In this document: in pieces, positions 1 to 4,778 of the stretch
Position numbering within the stretch: position 1 is the first letter of the stretch
How the letters are laid out: every line of letters starts with the position of its first letter
Source of the DNA: Desulfurococcales archaeon
GTDB taxonomy: Archaea; Thermoproteota; Thermoprotei_A; Sulfolobales; WANQ01
Length of the DNA: 6,617 nucleotides
Assembly: GCA_027043985.1 (NCBI GenBank)
Contig: JALUDQ010000009.1
Location: 1 to 6,617, forward strand
Direction: 5' to 3'
Program-made: the position numbers and the translations under genes
The notes under the pieces: model-generated
Databases searched by the model: none
Told to the model about the DNA's origin: nothing
Seen by the model: only the letters and a program-made list of their open reading frames with translations

Positions 1-1119
1 GATACATTATACTACTGGGTGAGTAGAGCTAATTTGTCAATATACTTTTCATTATACCTCATGACTACTAGCAGCTCCATTAAGAATATCTTAAACGAAA
101 TAATATCAAGGAACCAGAGTGGAGTAGATGTAAGGGGAATGTTTGACGACGAGTTAAACGAGGATTACCGTTATTCAGCATATTTTTGGTTATACCGTAA
201 CAATACTAAAGCACTAGCCTTCGACCGTAACCCCTACAAGCTACACAACAAGCTCTTCATAATAGACAATAATACCGTCTTAATCGGTAGCTATAATCCT
301 ACGGGAACAGCTACCACTAGTAACGACGAGGTATTAGTGGTTATACGTGACCCGGTAATAGCCGAGGCATTAGCACAAGCTAATCTTAAGACATGGAGAC
401 AATGGTATGGGTCTAATTGGACGGCTATGCATCCAGTGATTTCTGAAGTCTACATAGAAGCTGGCGGTAAAAACAATGAATGGATAGAAATATATAATCC
501 AACGTCAACCCCATATAATATTACTGGTTGGATCCTATCAGACTACTATAACACCTATACGCAGACAACATCATCCTATGAGTGCGCCTACATATTCCCC
601 AATAAGACCCTAGAGCCAGGAGAATATATTATAGTAGCATACAATGCAACAGCCTTTGAGTCAACCTATGGATTCACTCCAAGCTTCGAAATAACTGGAG
701 CAGATCCAAACGTTCCAGACCTCCAAGCAGATACAAATCTCTGCGACCCCACAACAAGTTCTATGGATCTCTACGAGAGATATGATGAAGTATTGTTATT
801 CAAGAAATCCTATGACTTCTACATGGTAATAGACGCCGTATGGTGGGGTAACGAGACAGCCGGATACACTGACTGGTATATATCAAGCGACGGCTACGGT
901 GAAGTAGATGTCTCAAATATTCCCCAAGGCTACACTATTCAGAGGATAAATGATGGAGTAGACGGTCCTATACCAAGAGAAGTATTCACTATTGCATCAG
1001 CAACACCTACCATCGGAGTAGTAGCACCCATTCCAGAGCCAACACTAACACCACTAATCATAGCATTGGTAGTTATAATATTATACGTATTGTACAAGAA
1101 CGCTAATAAGATAAAATAG
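1..1119 (+). CDS. Phospholipase D-like protein with lamin-tail domain, membrane anchored (5' partial)
   Basis: The frame is open to the left edge, so the N-terminus (signal peptide and first HKD half expected) lies outside the window; a GTG at 19 is only an internal codon in this reading. Residues counted from base 1: a C-terminal PLD-superfamily half-domain carries an HKD motif, H82-x-K84-x4-D89, followed six residues later by GSYN (G96, S97, N99) and a TSNDE segment typical of Nuc-like PLD nucleases and phospholipases. A lamin-tail-type beta domain follows at about 146-310 (VISEVYIEA, NEWIEIYNPT, ITGWILSD, LEPGEYIIV). The C-terminus has a PEPT segment, a short hydrophobic stretch (351-365) and a basic tail KNANKIK, so the protein is probably exported and held at the cell surface. 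Several N-x-S/T sequons (NWT, NIT, NKT, NAT, NET) agree with an extracellular, glycosylated protein. The substrate (DNA or phospholipid) cannot be told from sequence. The domain call is firm; function is inferred. Confidence 0.85.
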   Translation, partial: DTLYYWVSRANLSIYFSLYLMTTSSSIKNILNEIISRNQSGVDVRGMFDDELNEDYRYSAYFWLYRNNTKALAFDRNPYKLHNKLFIIDNNTVLIGSYNPTGTATTSNDEVLVVIRDPVIAEALAQANLKTWRQWYGSNWTAMHPVISEVYIEAGGKNNEWIEIYNPTSTPYNITGWILSDYYNTYTQTTSSYECAYIFPNKTLEPGEYIIVAYNATAFESTYGFTPSFEITGADPNVPDLQADTNLCDPTTSSMDLYERYDEVLLFKKSYDFYMVIDAVWWGNETAGYTDWYISSDGYGEVDVSNIPQGYTIQRINDGVDGPIPREVFTIASATPTIGVVAPIPEPTLTPLIIALVVIILYVLYKNANKIK

Positions 1120-1124
1120 TTTTT
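1120..1124 (+). terminator. T-tract terminator after the PLD-like gene
   Basis: Five T residues directly follow the TAG stop, with more T-rich runs at about 1139-1143. Archaeal RNA polymerase commonly terminates at such T-tracts without a hairpin. No stem is visible here. Confidence 0.45.
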
Positions 1125-1218
1125 ACACTATACATACTCTTTTCAAACAAGTATTTTATGTCCGGGTATTAGTGTTGAAAGTTTCTTTGAATGTATTTTA
1201 TTTGAATCATTATTATGT

Positions 1219-1229
1219 ATATTATATAT
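1219..1229 (+). promoter_or_regulatory. Putative TATA box for the small membrane protein gene
   Basis: An AT-only stretch (atattatatat) is centred about 30 bp before the TTG start at 1256. The predicted transcription start (about 25 bp downstream) falls at about 1250, within a few bases of the start codon. No Shine-Dalgarno sequence is visible before the TTG, so a leaderless or nearly leaderless mRNA, common in Crenarchaeota, is inferred. The surroundings are very AT-rich, so the exact box is uncertain; TTTAAAC at 1239-1245 is an alternative but would start transcription inside the gene. Confidence 0.4.
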
Positions 1230-1255
1230 TGTTAGTGATTTAAACTTTTATATTA

Positions 1256-1669
1256 TTGTTTTCAAGTAGTGTACTTAAGGTAGGGAGGAATCCCGGTTTG
1301 ACTGGTTGGGGAACAGCTTTTAAGGGAGCATTAAAAATAGTTGTCTTCACCATAGTATGGGCGATAATAGGGGGAATATTGATAGCAGCTGGAGCAGGAA
1401 TGGCTGGAGTAGGACCAGCGTATATGACTAGTTCGCAGCATCAAGCAGTGGGTGTAGCGGCACTTATCGGAGGCTTTATACTGATAATTATAGGTGGGGC
1501 TCTCATAGGTCTTGGTGGGCTTGCGAGTTTTCTAAAGGTATCTAGTGAAATATATGCAGATGAAGTATTAGCTAAATCGGCTTATATGAGACAACAATAT
1601 TATCAGCCGCCACCACAGTATCAACAATATCCACAACAGCCTCCTCCGGGGCAACAGTATCCCAGGTAA
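1256..1669 (+). CDS. Small two-helix membrane protein with Gln/Pro/Tyr-rich tail, unknown function
   Basis: I do not recognise this 137-residue protein. It begins at TTG; an in-frame TAA at 1241 blocks any longer start. A soluble N-terminal segment (1-27) ends in basic residues. Two glycine-rich hydrophobic helices follow at about 28-49 and 64-91, joined by a short loop (VGPAYMTSSQHQ). A short amphipathic region (94-112) leads into a low-complexity tail at 113-137 in which 23 of 25 residues are Q, P or Y. The tail contains PPQY, which matches the PPxY form, but nothing shows that it is used for protein recognition in archaea. The helical-hairpin topology puts both ends on the same side of the membrane; the tail is probably cytoplasmic and may mediate protein-protein contacts (inference). 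The gene looks monocistronic, with its own promoter and a T6 run just after the stop. Confidence 0.75.
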   Translation: MFSSSVLKVGRNPGLTGWGTAFKGALKIVVFTIVWAIIGGILIAAGAGMAGVGPAYMTSSQHQAVGVAALIGGFILIIIGGALIGLGGLASFLKVSSEIYADEVLAKSAYMRQQYYQPPPQYQQYPQQPPPGQQYPR

Positions 1670-1678
1670 AGTTACGAG

Positions 1679-1684
1679 TTTTTT
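1679..1684 (+). terminator. T6 terminator after the small membrane protein gene
   Basis: Six T residues lie nine bases after the TAA stop, with no hairpin before them, as expected for archaeal T-tract termination. The same run could instead be read as a weak TATA-like box for the hairpin at 1709-1760. Confidence 0.45.
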
Positions 1685-1708
1685 ACGAGAGCATATAGGG
1701 TTAGTAGA

Positions 1709-1760
1709 CCACTGGAAGCCTCCCAGCCTCTAAGCAAAGGGTTGGGGAGGATCCTAGTGG
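1709..1760. ncRNA. GC-rich hairpin, candidate structured RNA
   Basis: This stretch folds into one long hairpin: CCACT(1709-1713)/AGTGG(1756-1760), a 5x5 partly paired internal loop, CCTCCC(1719-1724)/GGGAGG(1745-1750), and AGCC/GGTT closing an apical loop of about 11 nt. It is clearly richer in G+C than the flanking DNA, a usual mark of structured RNA in AT-rich hyperthermophiles. On the plus strand T-rich sequence follows (ctttt, 1770-1774) and a T-rich element lies about 25 bp before it, so a transcript of about 60-65 nt is possible. The geometry (internal loop, 10-bp upper stem, AUA 14 nt after the upper stem) loosely resembles an H/ACA guide, but there is no true ACA and no recognisable K-turn. 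It is not a tRNA, and the strand is unproven. It could also be an attenuator or an element upstream of trmO. Confidence 0.35.
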
Positions 1761-1794
1761 GATGATAGTCTTTTCTCCATGTATTCAACGTATC

Positions 1795-1802
1795 CTTATA
1801 TA
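1795..1802 (+). promoter_or_regulatory. Putative TATA box for trmO
   Basis: TTATATAG is centred about 47 bp before the trmO ATG. It predicts a transcription start near 1823-1826, giving a leader of about 20 nt that just contains the Shine-Dalgarno sequence at 1828-1834. Confidence 0.5.
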
Positions 1803-1827
1803 GTCTTGTAGCTCCGTCCTTCTTTGT

Positions 1828-1834
1828 GGAGGGT
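1828..1834 (+). promoter_or_regulatory. Shine-Dalgarno site of trmO
   Basis: GGAGGGT lies 11 nt before the ATG at 1846 and matches the archaeal 16S anti-SD. It fixes this ATG as the start; no other in-frame start codon lies nearby upstream. Confidence 0.6.
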
Positions 1835-1845
1835 GTTTCTGGTTC

Positions 1846-2352
1846 ATGGATATCGTGTTGAAGCCTATAGGAGTAGTACACGTTGATCTAAGTGATGAAG
1901 AGGTTAAGAAGGCTTGGAGTGGCGTTGAAGGTATTGTAGAAGTTTTCCCCGAATACGGGGAGGGCTTGGAGGGTATTGAGGAGTTCTCGCATATCATTCT
2001 CTTAACCTTCTTACACAAGAGTGTGGGTGAGAAGAGGAAGGTTCTCCGTGTTAGACCTAGGAGGCTTAAGCGTTTTGGGATAAGGATAGATGATATCCCC
2101 TTGGTTGGGGTATTTTGTACAGATTCTCCTCATAGACCTAATCCTATAGGGTTAAGTATAGTTGAACTCATTGAGAGGAATGGGAGATTCCTAAGAGTTA
2201 GAGGTCTAGATGTCTTTGATGGAACCCCAGTACTCGATATTAAGGCTTATACTCGTGATAGATGTATTACCGGGATACGCGAGCCCTGGTGGGTTAAGGT
2301 TCTAGAAGAGCGTATTAGGGAGAAAATGGGTGATGTACCACCTATCATATAG
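1846..2352 (+). CDS. trmO: tRNA (N6-threonylcarbamoyladenosine-N6)-methyltransferase, TrmO/TsaA (UPF0066) family
   Basis: This family uses S-adenosylmethionine to methylate t6A at position 37 of certain tRNAs, giving m6t6A next to the anticodon; the enzyme is cytoplasmic and folds as a single beta barrel. The 168-residue protein shows the family signatures in order: an N-terminal KPIGVVH strand (6-12), EGIEEFSHIILL, the hallmark GVFCTDSPHRPNPIGLS (88-104) that forms the SAM/active site, and GLDVFDGTPVLDIKAY (120-135). Bacterial TrmO has an extra C-terminal domain (about 235 residues in total); this one has only a short helical tail, as in archaeal members. It has its own TATA box, a good Shine-Dalgarno site and a T5 run right after the stop, so it looks monocistronic. 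The family call is firm; the m6t6A activity is inferred from studied homologues, and some archaeal members are uncharacterised. Confidence 0.9.
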   Translation: MDIVLKPIGVVHVDLSDEEVKKAWSGVEGIVEVFPEYGEGLEGIEEFSHIILLTFLHKSVGEKRKVLRVRPRRLKRFGIRIDDIPLVGVFCTDSPHRPNPIGLSIVELIERNGRFLRVRGLDVFDGTPVLDIKAYTRDRCITGIREPWWVKVLEERIREKMGDVPPII

Positions 2353-2357
2353 TTTTT
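2353..2357 (+). terminator. T5 terminator after trmO
   Basis: Five T residues begin immediately after the TAG stop, with a further T4 run at 2364-2367. This is the same stop-then-T5 arrangement seen after the PLD-like gene. Confidence 0.45.
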
Positions 2358-2641
2358 AACTCGTTTTATGTTTGCTTGAGGGTCTCGTGAAATGGTGTTG
2401 TAGTGCAAATAGGGTTATCCATGTAGACGTGATTAAGACTGGTAATATTACGCTTAGCACAGTATATGTTTTCCCTAAATTAGTTCCAAGCCAGGATAGT
2501 AGTACATCTAACATATTTTCATCTCACTATATATTGTTGTTTAAACCCTACTTAACACCACGACTACATAAACTGGGGACCCTATGGTCTTTTTGTTTCA
2601 TTCAATTCTTCGAGAAACTCTATTCTATAATAGAAGAAGGA
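2358..2641. other. Gene-poor intergenic stretch
   Basis: No convincing gene is seen. One plus-strand frame stays open (about 2372-2686), but its translation has no domain-like pattern, has scattered cysteines, lacks the codon habits of the neighbours and runs into the structured repeats. I see no tRNA, no repeats and no strong palindrome here. A TATA-like TTCTATAATAG at about 2622-2632 lies 20-25 bp before the folded region that follows. Confidence 0.45.
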
Positions 2642-2717
2642 AACTGTCAGACGCGGGTTCGCCTATCATCCCCTCTAATCTGCTGAGGTCAACCCTTGTA
2701 AGCGTCTTCATCCAGTT
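2642..2717. ncRNA. Nested inverted repeats, candidate structured RNA
   Basis: Four perfectly paired short stems nest inside one another: AACTG(2642-2646)/CAGTT(2713-2717), GACGC(2650-2654)/GCGTC(2702-2706), GGGTT(2655-2659)/AACCC(2691-2695) with a 6-nt bulge (2696-2701), and CCTC(2672-2675)/GAGG(2685-2688) closing a 9-nt loop. The central part is richer in G+C than its surroundings. A TATA-like element at 2622-2632 would start plus-strand transcription near 2650. On the minus strand, ATGATAG, a 12-nt spacer and CTGA precede the 3' stem and resemble weak C' and D boxes, but the C and D' boxes do not fit. It could also be a leader for the gene at 2886. No known RNA family is recognised. Confidence 0.3.
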
Positions 2718-2722
2718 ATACT

Positions 2723-2773
2723 CTGGTTCTAGGAGTAATTAATCTAGTATCTCCTAAGCGTTTCAGAAACCAG
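2723..2773. repeat. Second two-tier inverted repeat
   Basis: CTGGTT(2723-2728) pairs with AACCAG(2768-2773) and, just inside, TAGGAG(2730-2735) pairs with CTCCTA(2751-2756), leaving a 15-nt AT-rich loop. It starts only 5 nt after the nested repeats of 2642-2717, so both may be parts of one RNA. A short direct repeat, CCAGTAC at 2770-2776 and 2783-2789 (13-bp period), overlaps its right edge. Confidence 0.35.
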
Positions 2774-2823
2774 TACGAAAATCCAGTACCTGTTCTATGG
2801 GATAGTTTTACAAGAACTCCTAA

Positions 2824-2837
2824 CAAATAAACTATAT
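2824..2837 (+). promoter_or_regulatory. Putative TATA region for the surface-protein gene
   Basis: An AT-rich stretch (caaataaactatat) would place the transcription start at about 2855-2860 and give a leader of about 28 nt before the ATG at 2886, without a Shine-Dalgarno sequence. An alternative element, GTTTTACA at about 2805-2812, would give a leaderless start at the ATG at 2836. The two choices matter because the N-terminus is in doubt. Confidence 0.35.
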
Positions 2838-2851
2838 GGGTGGCGGAAAAC

Positions 2852-2868
2852 GAGTCTAGCTAGGACTC
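2852..2868. promoter_or_regulatory. Palindrome GAGTC-TAGCTAG-GACTC near the predicted start site
   Basis: Perfect 5-bp arms flank TAGCTAG at the position where transcription would begin from the TATA at 2824-2837, as an operator might. It shares the nine bases TCTAGCTAG with the palindrome in front of the Fur-like gene (4715-4723). If translation actually starts upstream, as the hydrophobic reading suggests, the palindrome is coding and the match is chance. Confidence 0.25.
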
Positions 2869-2885
2869 CAGTAGTACTATTATTT

Positions 2886-4052
2886 ATGGTAGTCGTTGGT
2901 TTAAGTGTAGCTGGTTTAGCGTGCTTTGATCCGAGTGATAGATATTCTCTCGAGGTAGTATTGAATAAACCTGGTATAAAGTATAATCTTGATATCTTAG
3001 ACCGTGTGCCTGGCGTGATAGCAGATAGAGTGGGGAAAACCTATGTGTGGAGGAGCCATGTAGCACCCGAAGACGTTATCGTGGTTCTATCACTACAACC
3101 AGTATCATTTAAACCAGACGCAGAAGAATATGTTAGTATTAGAATTGAAGGTAAAACAATACTTGTAGAAGAAACAGTTAGAATATATACAATTAAAGCA
3201 GAAGTAAGCTCTAAACTAGACTACAAGAAAATAGTGGATAGGCTAGAGAGGTCTAACTGGAGCATTAATATAGAGGAAAACAACGGGTACGCTAAGGCAA
3301 TAATTCAAAAAGATATCAATGACATAGAGCTTACGGGAAACATGATGATCACATATAGAGGTAATAAGACAACAATATACTTGTCAATCAAGACTGCGGA
3401 TAATGTTAACGACGAGATAGTATTGGATGAGCTAAGGAAAACCCTAAACAATACAGTCAATACTACAACAATAGACTTTAAGGCAAACACCATAGTTGAA
3501 GACTACGTAAAACCATCACCAAATATAACCGAGGAGCTATTAAAGAAGGCACTTAAATATGAGTTGAAATGGCTCACTATGATAGGAGTAATAAAAGGAT
3601 TAACAAGCAATGACATAGACGTAATCATAAAGACTGTTAGGGAGGGTATGGCTGGATGGAATAGTAGGCTCATATACTTTAAGGGCGAGTGGAAACCATA
3701 CTATGAGGTAGTAAAGGAGATTCCCGAAGGAACACTAATAAAAACCACAGCTAAGTGCATGTGGGATTACAAGGCTGAAGATCTACCCCTAACACCTCCT
3801 CCAGAAAACATTACTGTGGTCGCGATTGGTAGTGGGGGAACTAGTAGTACACCTATATTTACTAGAGAAAACACTACGGTGACATCAGACAATGTATCCA
3901 TTATTCAGGAAACCATTACGTTAAAGCCAGCTACAAGCCAGGTTGTAGATGAGGATAAACAGGATACATGGGTGCTTGGCGATAGTATTGTCTTAGCGGT
4001 TATCCTGGCTTTAACTATAATATCCGGCTACATGGTCATTCATAGAAAATAG
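2886..4052 (+). CDS. Cell-surface protein with C-terminal membrane anchor, unknown function
   Basis: I do not recognise a family. From the ATG at 2886 the protein has 388 residues: a short hydrophobic N-terminus (MVVVGLSVAGLACF), a long polar region of predicted mixed alpha/beta character, a Thr/Ser-rich stretch at about 300-355, and one membrane segment at about 367-385 followed by HRK. Many N-x-S/T sequons (NWS, NKT, NNT, NIT, NTT, NVS) suggest an exported, glycosylated protein anchored by its C-terminus. The annotated start is weak: it has no Shine-Dalgarno sequence and no basic residues before the hydrophobic run, and the same frame stays open upstream to a TAG at 2745, reading TSLARTPVVLLF just before the ATG, which would complete a normal signal peptide. 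No ATG, GTG or TTG exists in that extension. It ends 19 bp from the convergent dpsL gene. Real gene: sure; start and role: not. Confidence 0.75.
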   Translation: MVVVGLSVAGLACFDPSDRYSLEVVLNKPGIKYNLDILDRVPGVIADRVGKTYVWRSHVAPEDVIVVLSLQPVSFKPDAEEYVSIRIEGKTILVEETVRIYTIKAEVSSKLDYKKIVDRLERSNWSINIEENNGYAKAIIQKDINDIELTGNMMITYRGNKTTIYLSIKTADNVNDEIVLDELRKTLNNTVNTTTIDFKANTIVEDYVKPSPNITEELLKKALKYELKWLTMIGVIKGLTSNDIDVIIKTVREGMAGWNSRLIYFKGEWKPYYEVVKEIPEGTLIKTTAKCMWDYKAEDLPLTPPPENITVVAIGSGGTSSTPIFTRENTTVTSDNVSIIQETITLKPATSQVVDEDKQDTWVLGDSIVLAVILALTIISGYMVIHRK

Positions 4053-4059
4053 TATTTAG

Positions 4060-4069
4060 AAAAAAGAAA
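4060..4069 (-). terminator. T-tract terminator of dpsL
   Basis: Read on the minus strand, CTTTCTTTTTTC begins three bases after the dpsL TAA stop, within the 19-bp gap to the convergent gene. The opposite gene has only a short T4 run inside dpsL (4077-4080). Confidence 0.45.
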
Positions 4070-4071
4070 GA

Positions 4072-4626
4072 TTATGTTTTGAGGAACTTGCTTGTATAGG
4101 GGCTTTCCCCAGGTCTTCTTCTCCTAAAGTGACCTGATGGTTCTCCAGTTAGTAGTTCTTCGAACCAGGCTTCATGTTCTATTTCTTCGTGTAGTATTGC
4201 TAGTGAGAGGTCATAGGTTCTAGGGTCTTTTCCGAAGGTGTATTTACATATACCACTATATATTCCGACAGCACATCTCTCGGCTTCTAACAATACTTTG
4301 AGTATCTCCTTTATCGACGGGTTTTCCGGTAGCTTGGGCTCCATACATCCTGCCTTTCTAGCGAATTCTACTAGATCGTTGGGTAGTTTTCCTCCAAGCT
4401 CATAGATTCGTGGTACTAGTGCTTCGAAATGGTTGCGGTCTTCTATTCTAGCGTCTTCTATAATCTCTTTTATTGCTTCACCTTCAATACCTGTGGCATG
4501 GGAGCGTAGGACTGTGTAGTAATAATATGTTACGAATTCTGCTGCAGCTGCTTTTATGAGCATTTCTATTAGTTTGTTTACATCTATTCCGGCTTTTTGG
4601 ATTATTTCTACGTTTTTCTTAGCCAT
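4072..4626 (-). CDS. dpsL: DPS-like ferritin (DPSL/thioferritin family)
   Basis: Ferritin-like four-helix protein of 184 residues. Characterised archaeal DPSL proteins form 12-subunit cages that oxidise Fe(II) with hydrogen peroxide and protect against oxidative damage; that role is inferred here. Metal-site residues fitting a bacterioferritin-like di-iron centre are visible: E30 in the first helix, E62/D63-R-N-H66 in the second, E116 in the third, and E148-x-x-H151 in the fourth. Cysteines C94, C118 and C127 near the third helix include the likely cysteine pair typical of this family, which ordinary Dps and bacterioferritin lack. The ATG at 4626 is chosen because GGTG lies 9 nt before it; a GTG at 4638 would add only four residues and overlaps that site. 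The tail [16 protein letters not shown] is basic. It is divergent from a Fur/PerR-like regulator, and repeats in the shared promoter suggest repression by it. Confidence 0.88.
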   Translation of the reverse strand: MAKKNVEIIQKAGIDVNKLIEMLIKAAAAEFVTYYYYTVLRSHATGIEGEAIKEIIEDARIEDRNHFEALVPRIYELGGKLPNDLVEFARKAGCMEPKLPENPSIKEILKVLLEAERCAVGIYSGICKYTFGKDPRTYDLSLAILHEEIEHEAWFEELLTGEPSGHFRRRRPGESPYTSKFLKT

Positions 4627-4655
4627 TTTGTGTAACACCTTTTACTTAGAACTTA

Positions 4656-4679
4656 TTTCTACTAGGAAGTAGTTTCTAG
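4656..4679. promoter_or_regulatory. Operator-like repeat unit 1 (dpsL start-site side)
   Basis: This 24-bp unit begins TTTCTA, has GAAGT in the middle and ends GTTTCTAG; it matches unit 2 (4696-4719) at 20 of 24 positions. It contains the inverted repeat CTACT-agga-AGTAG (4660-4673). On the minus strand it lies downstream of the dpsL TATA box and spans the predicted start site at about 4665, a position where a bound repressor would block RNA polymerase. It is probably bound by the neighbouring Fur-family protein (inference from position). Confidence 0.6.
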
Positions 4680-4686
4680 TTGTGCT

Positions 4687-4695
4687 TAATAAATA
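4687..4695 (-). promoter_or_regulatory. Putative TATA box of dpsL
   Basis: On the minus strand this reads TATTTATTA, preceded by purine-rich AGAAA that would serve as the BRE. It predicts transcription start near 4665 and a leader of about 38 nt. The element sits in the gap between the two repeat units, touching unit 2. Confidence 0.55.
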
Positions 4696-4719
4696 TTTCT
4701 AACAAGAAGTTGTTTCTAG
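4696..4719. promoter_or_regulatory. Operator-like repeat unit 2 (shared between both promoters)
   Basis: Second 24-bp unit with the same TTTCTA, GAAGT and GTTTCTAG blocks, 40 bp from unit 1. It covers the BRE of dpsL on one strand and ends about 10 bp before the regulator's TATA box on the other. Its right end forms the 12-bp perfect palindrome TTCTAGCTAGAA (4714-4725), which has no counterpart in unit 1 and may be the core site for autoregulation. Confidence 0.6.
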
Positions 4720-4729
4720 CTAGAATCAA

Positions 4730-4738
4730 ATATAAATA
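4730..4738 (+). promoter_or_regulatory. Putative TATA box of the Fur/PerR-like gene
   Basis: ATATAAATA lies 45 bp before the ATG and predicts a start near 4759, with a leader of about 20 nt carrying the Shine-Dalgarno site. The palindrome at 4714-4725 lies immediately upstream, next to the BRE. Confidence 0.6.
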
Positions 4739-4764
4739 CCCTCCAAGACATAGAGGCAGTTAGC

Positions 4765-4770
4765 GGAGGG
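4765..4770 (+). promoter_or_regulatory. Shine-Dalgarno site of the Fur/PerR-like gene
   Basis: GGAGGG lies 8 nt before the ATG at 4779, a strong match that fixes this start. Confidence 0.65.
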
Positions 4771-4778
4771 AATTAAGC

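Noticed and set aside
1672..1881. Minus-strand 69-codon open frame covering the hairpin and the start of trmO
   Set aside because: It overlaps trmO, its promoter and the hairpin; composition looks like antisense of structured DNA and no family is recognised.
1785..2018. Minus-strand 77-codon open frame inside trmO
   Set aside because: It is a shadow of the strongly supported trmO frame.
2372..2686. Plus-strand open frame of 104 codons after trmO
   Set aside because: It starts at TTG without a Shine-Dalgarno site, the translation has no domain-like pattern or consistent hydrophobicity, and it overlaps the nested inverted repeats.
2650..2700. tRNA-like GGGTTCG segment
   Set aside because: A T-arm with a 5-bp stem and 7-nt loop cannot be formed around it, and no acceptor or anticodon arm fits on either strand.
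2642..2717. Minus-strand C/D box guide RNA
   Set aside because: ATGATAG, a 12-nt spacer and CTGA fit a C'/D half, and a terminal stem is present, but the C box (TGGATGA) is off consensus and the D'-C' spacing is too long, so I do not call it a C/D RNA.
2884..3493. Minus-strand open frames (2884-3066 and 3305-3493) inside the surface-protein gene
   Set aside because: They lie opposite a long open gene, and have no ribosome site or recognisable product.
4656..4719. Minimal CRISPR-like pair of repeats
   Set aside because: The two units differ at 4 of 24 bases, are only 16 bp apart edge to edge, and sit exactly on two divergent promoters, so operators explain them better.
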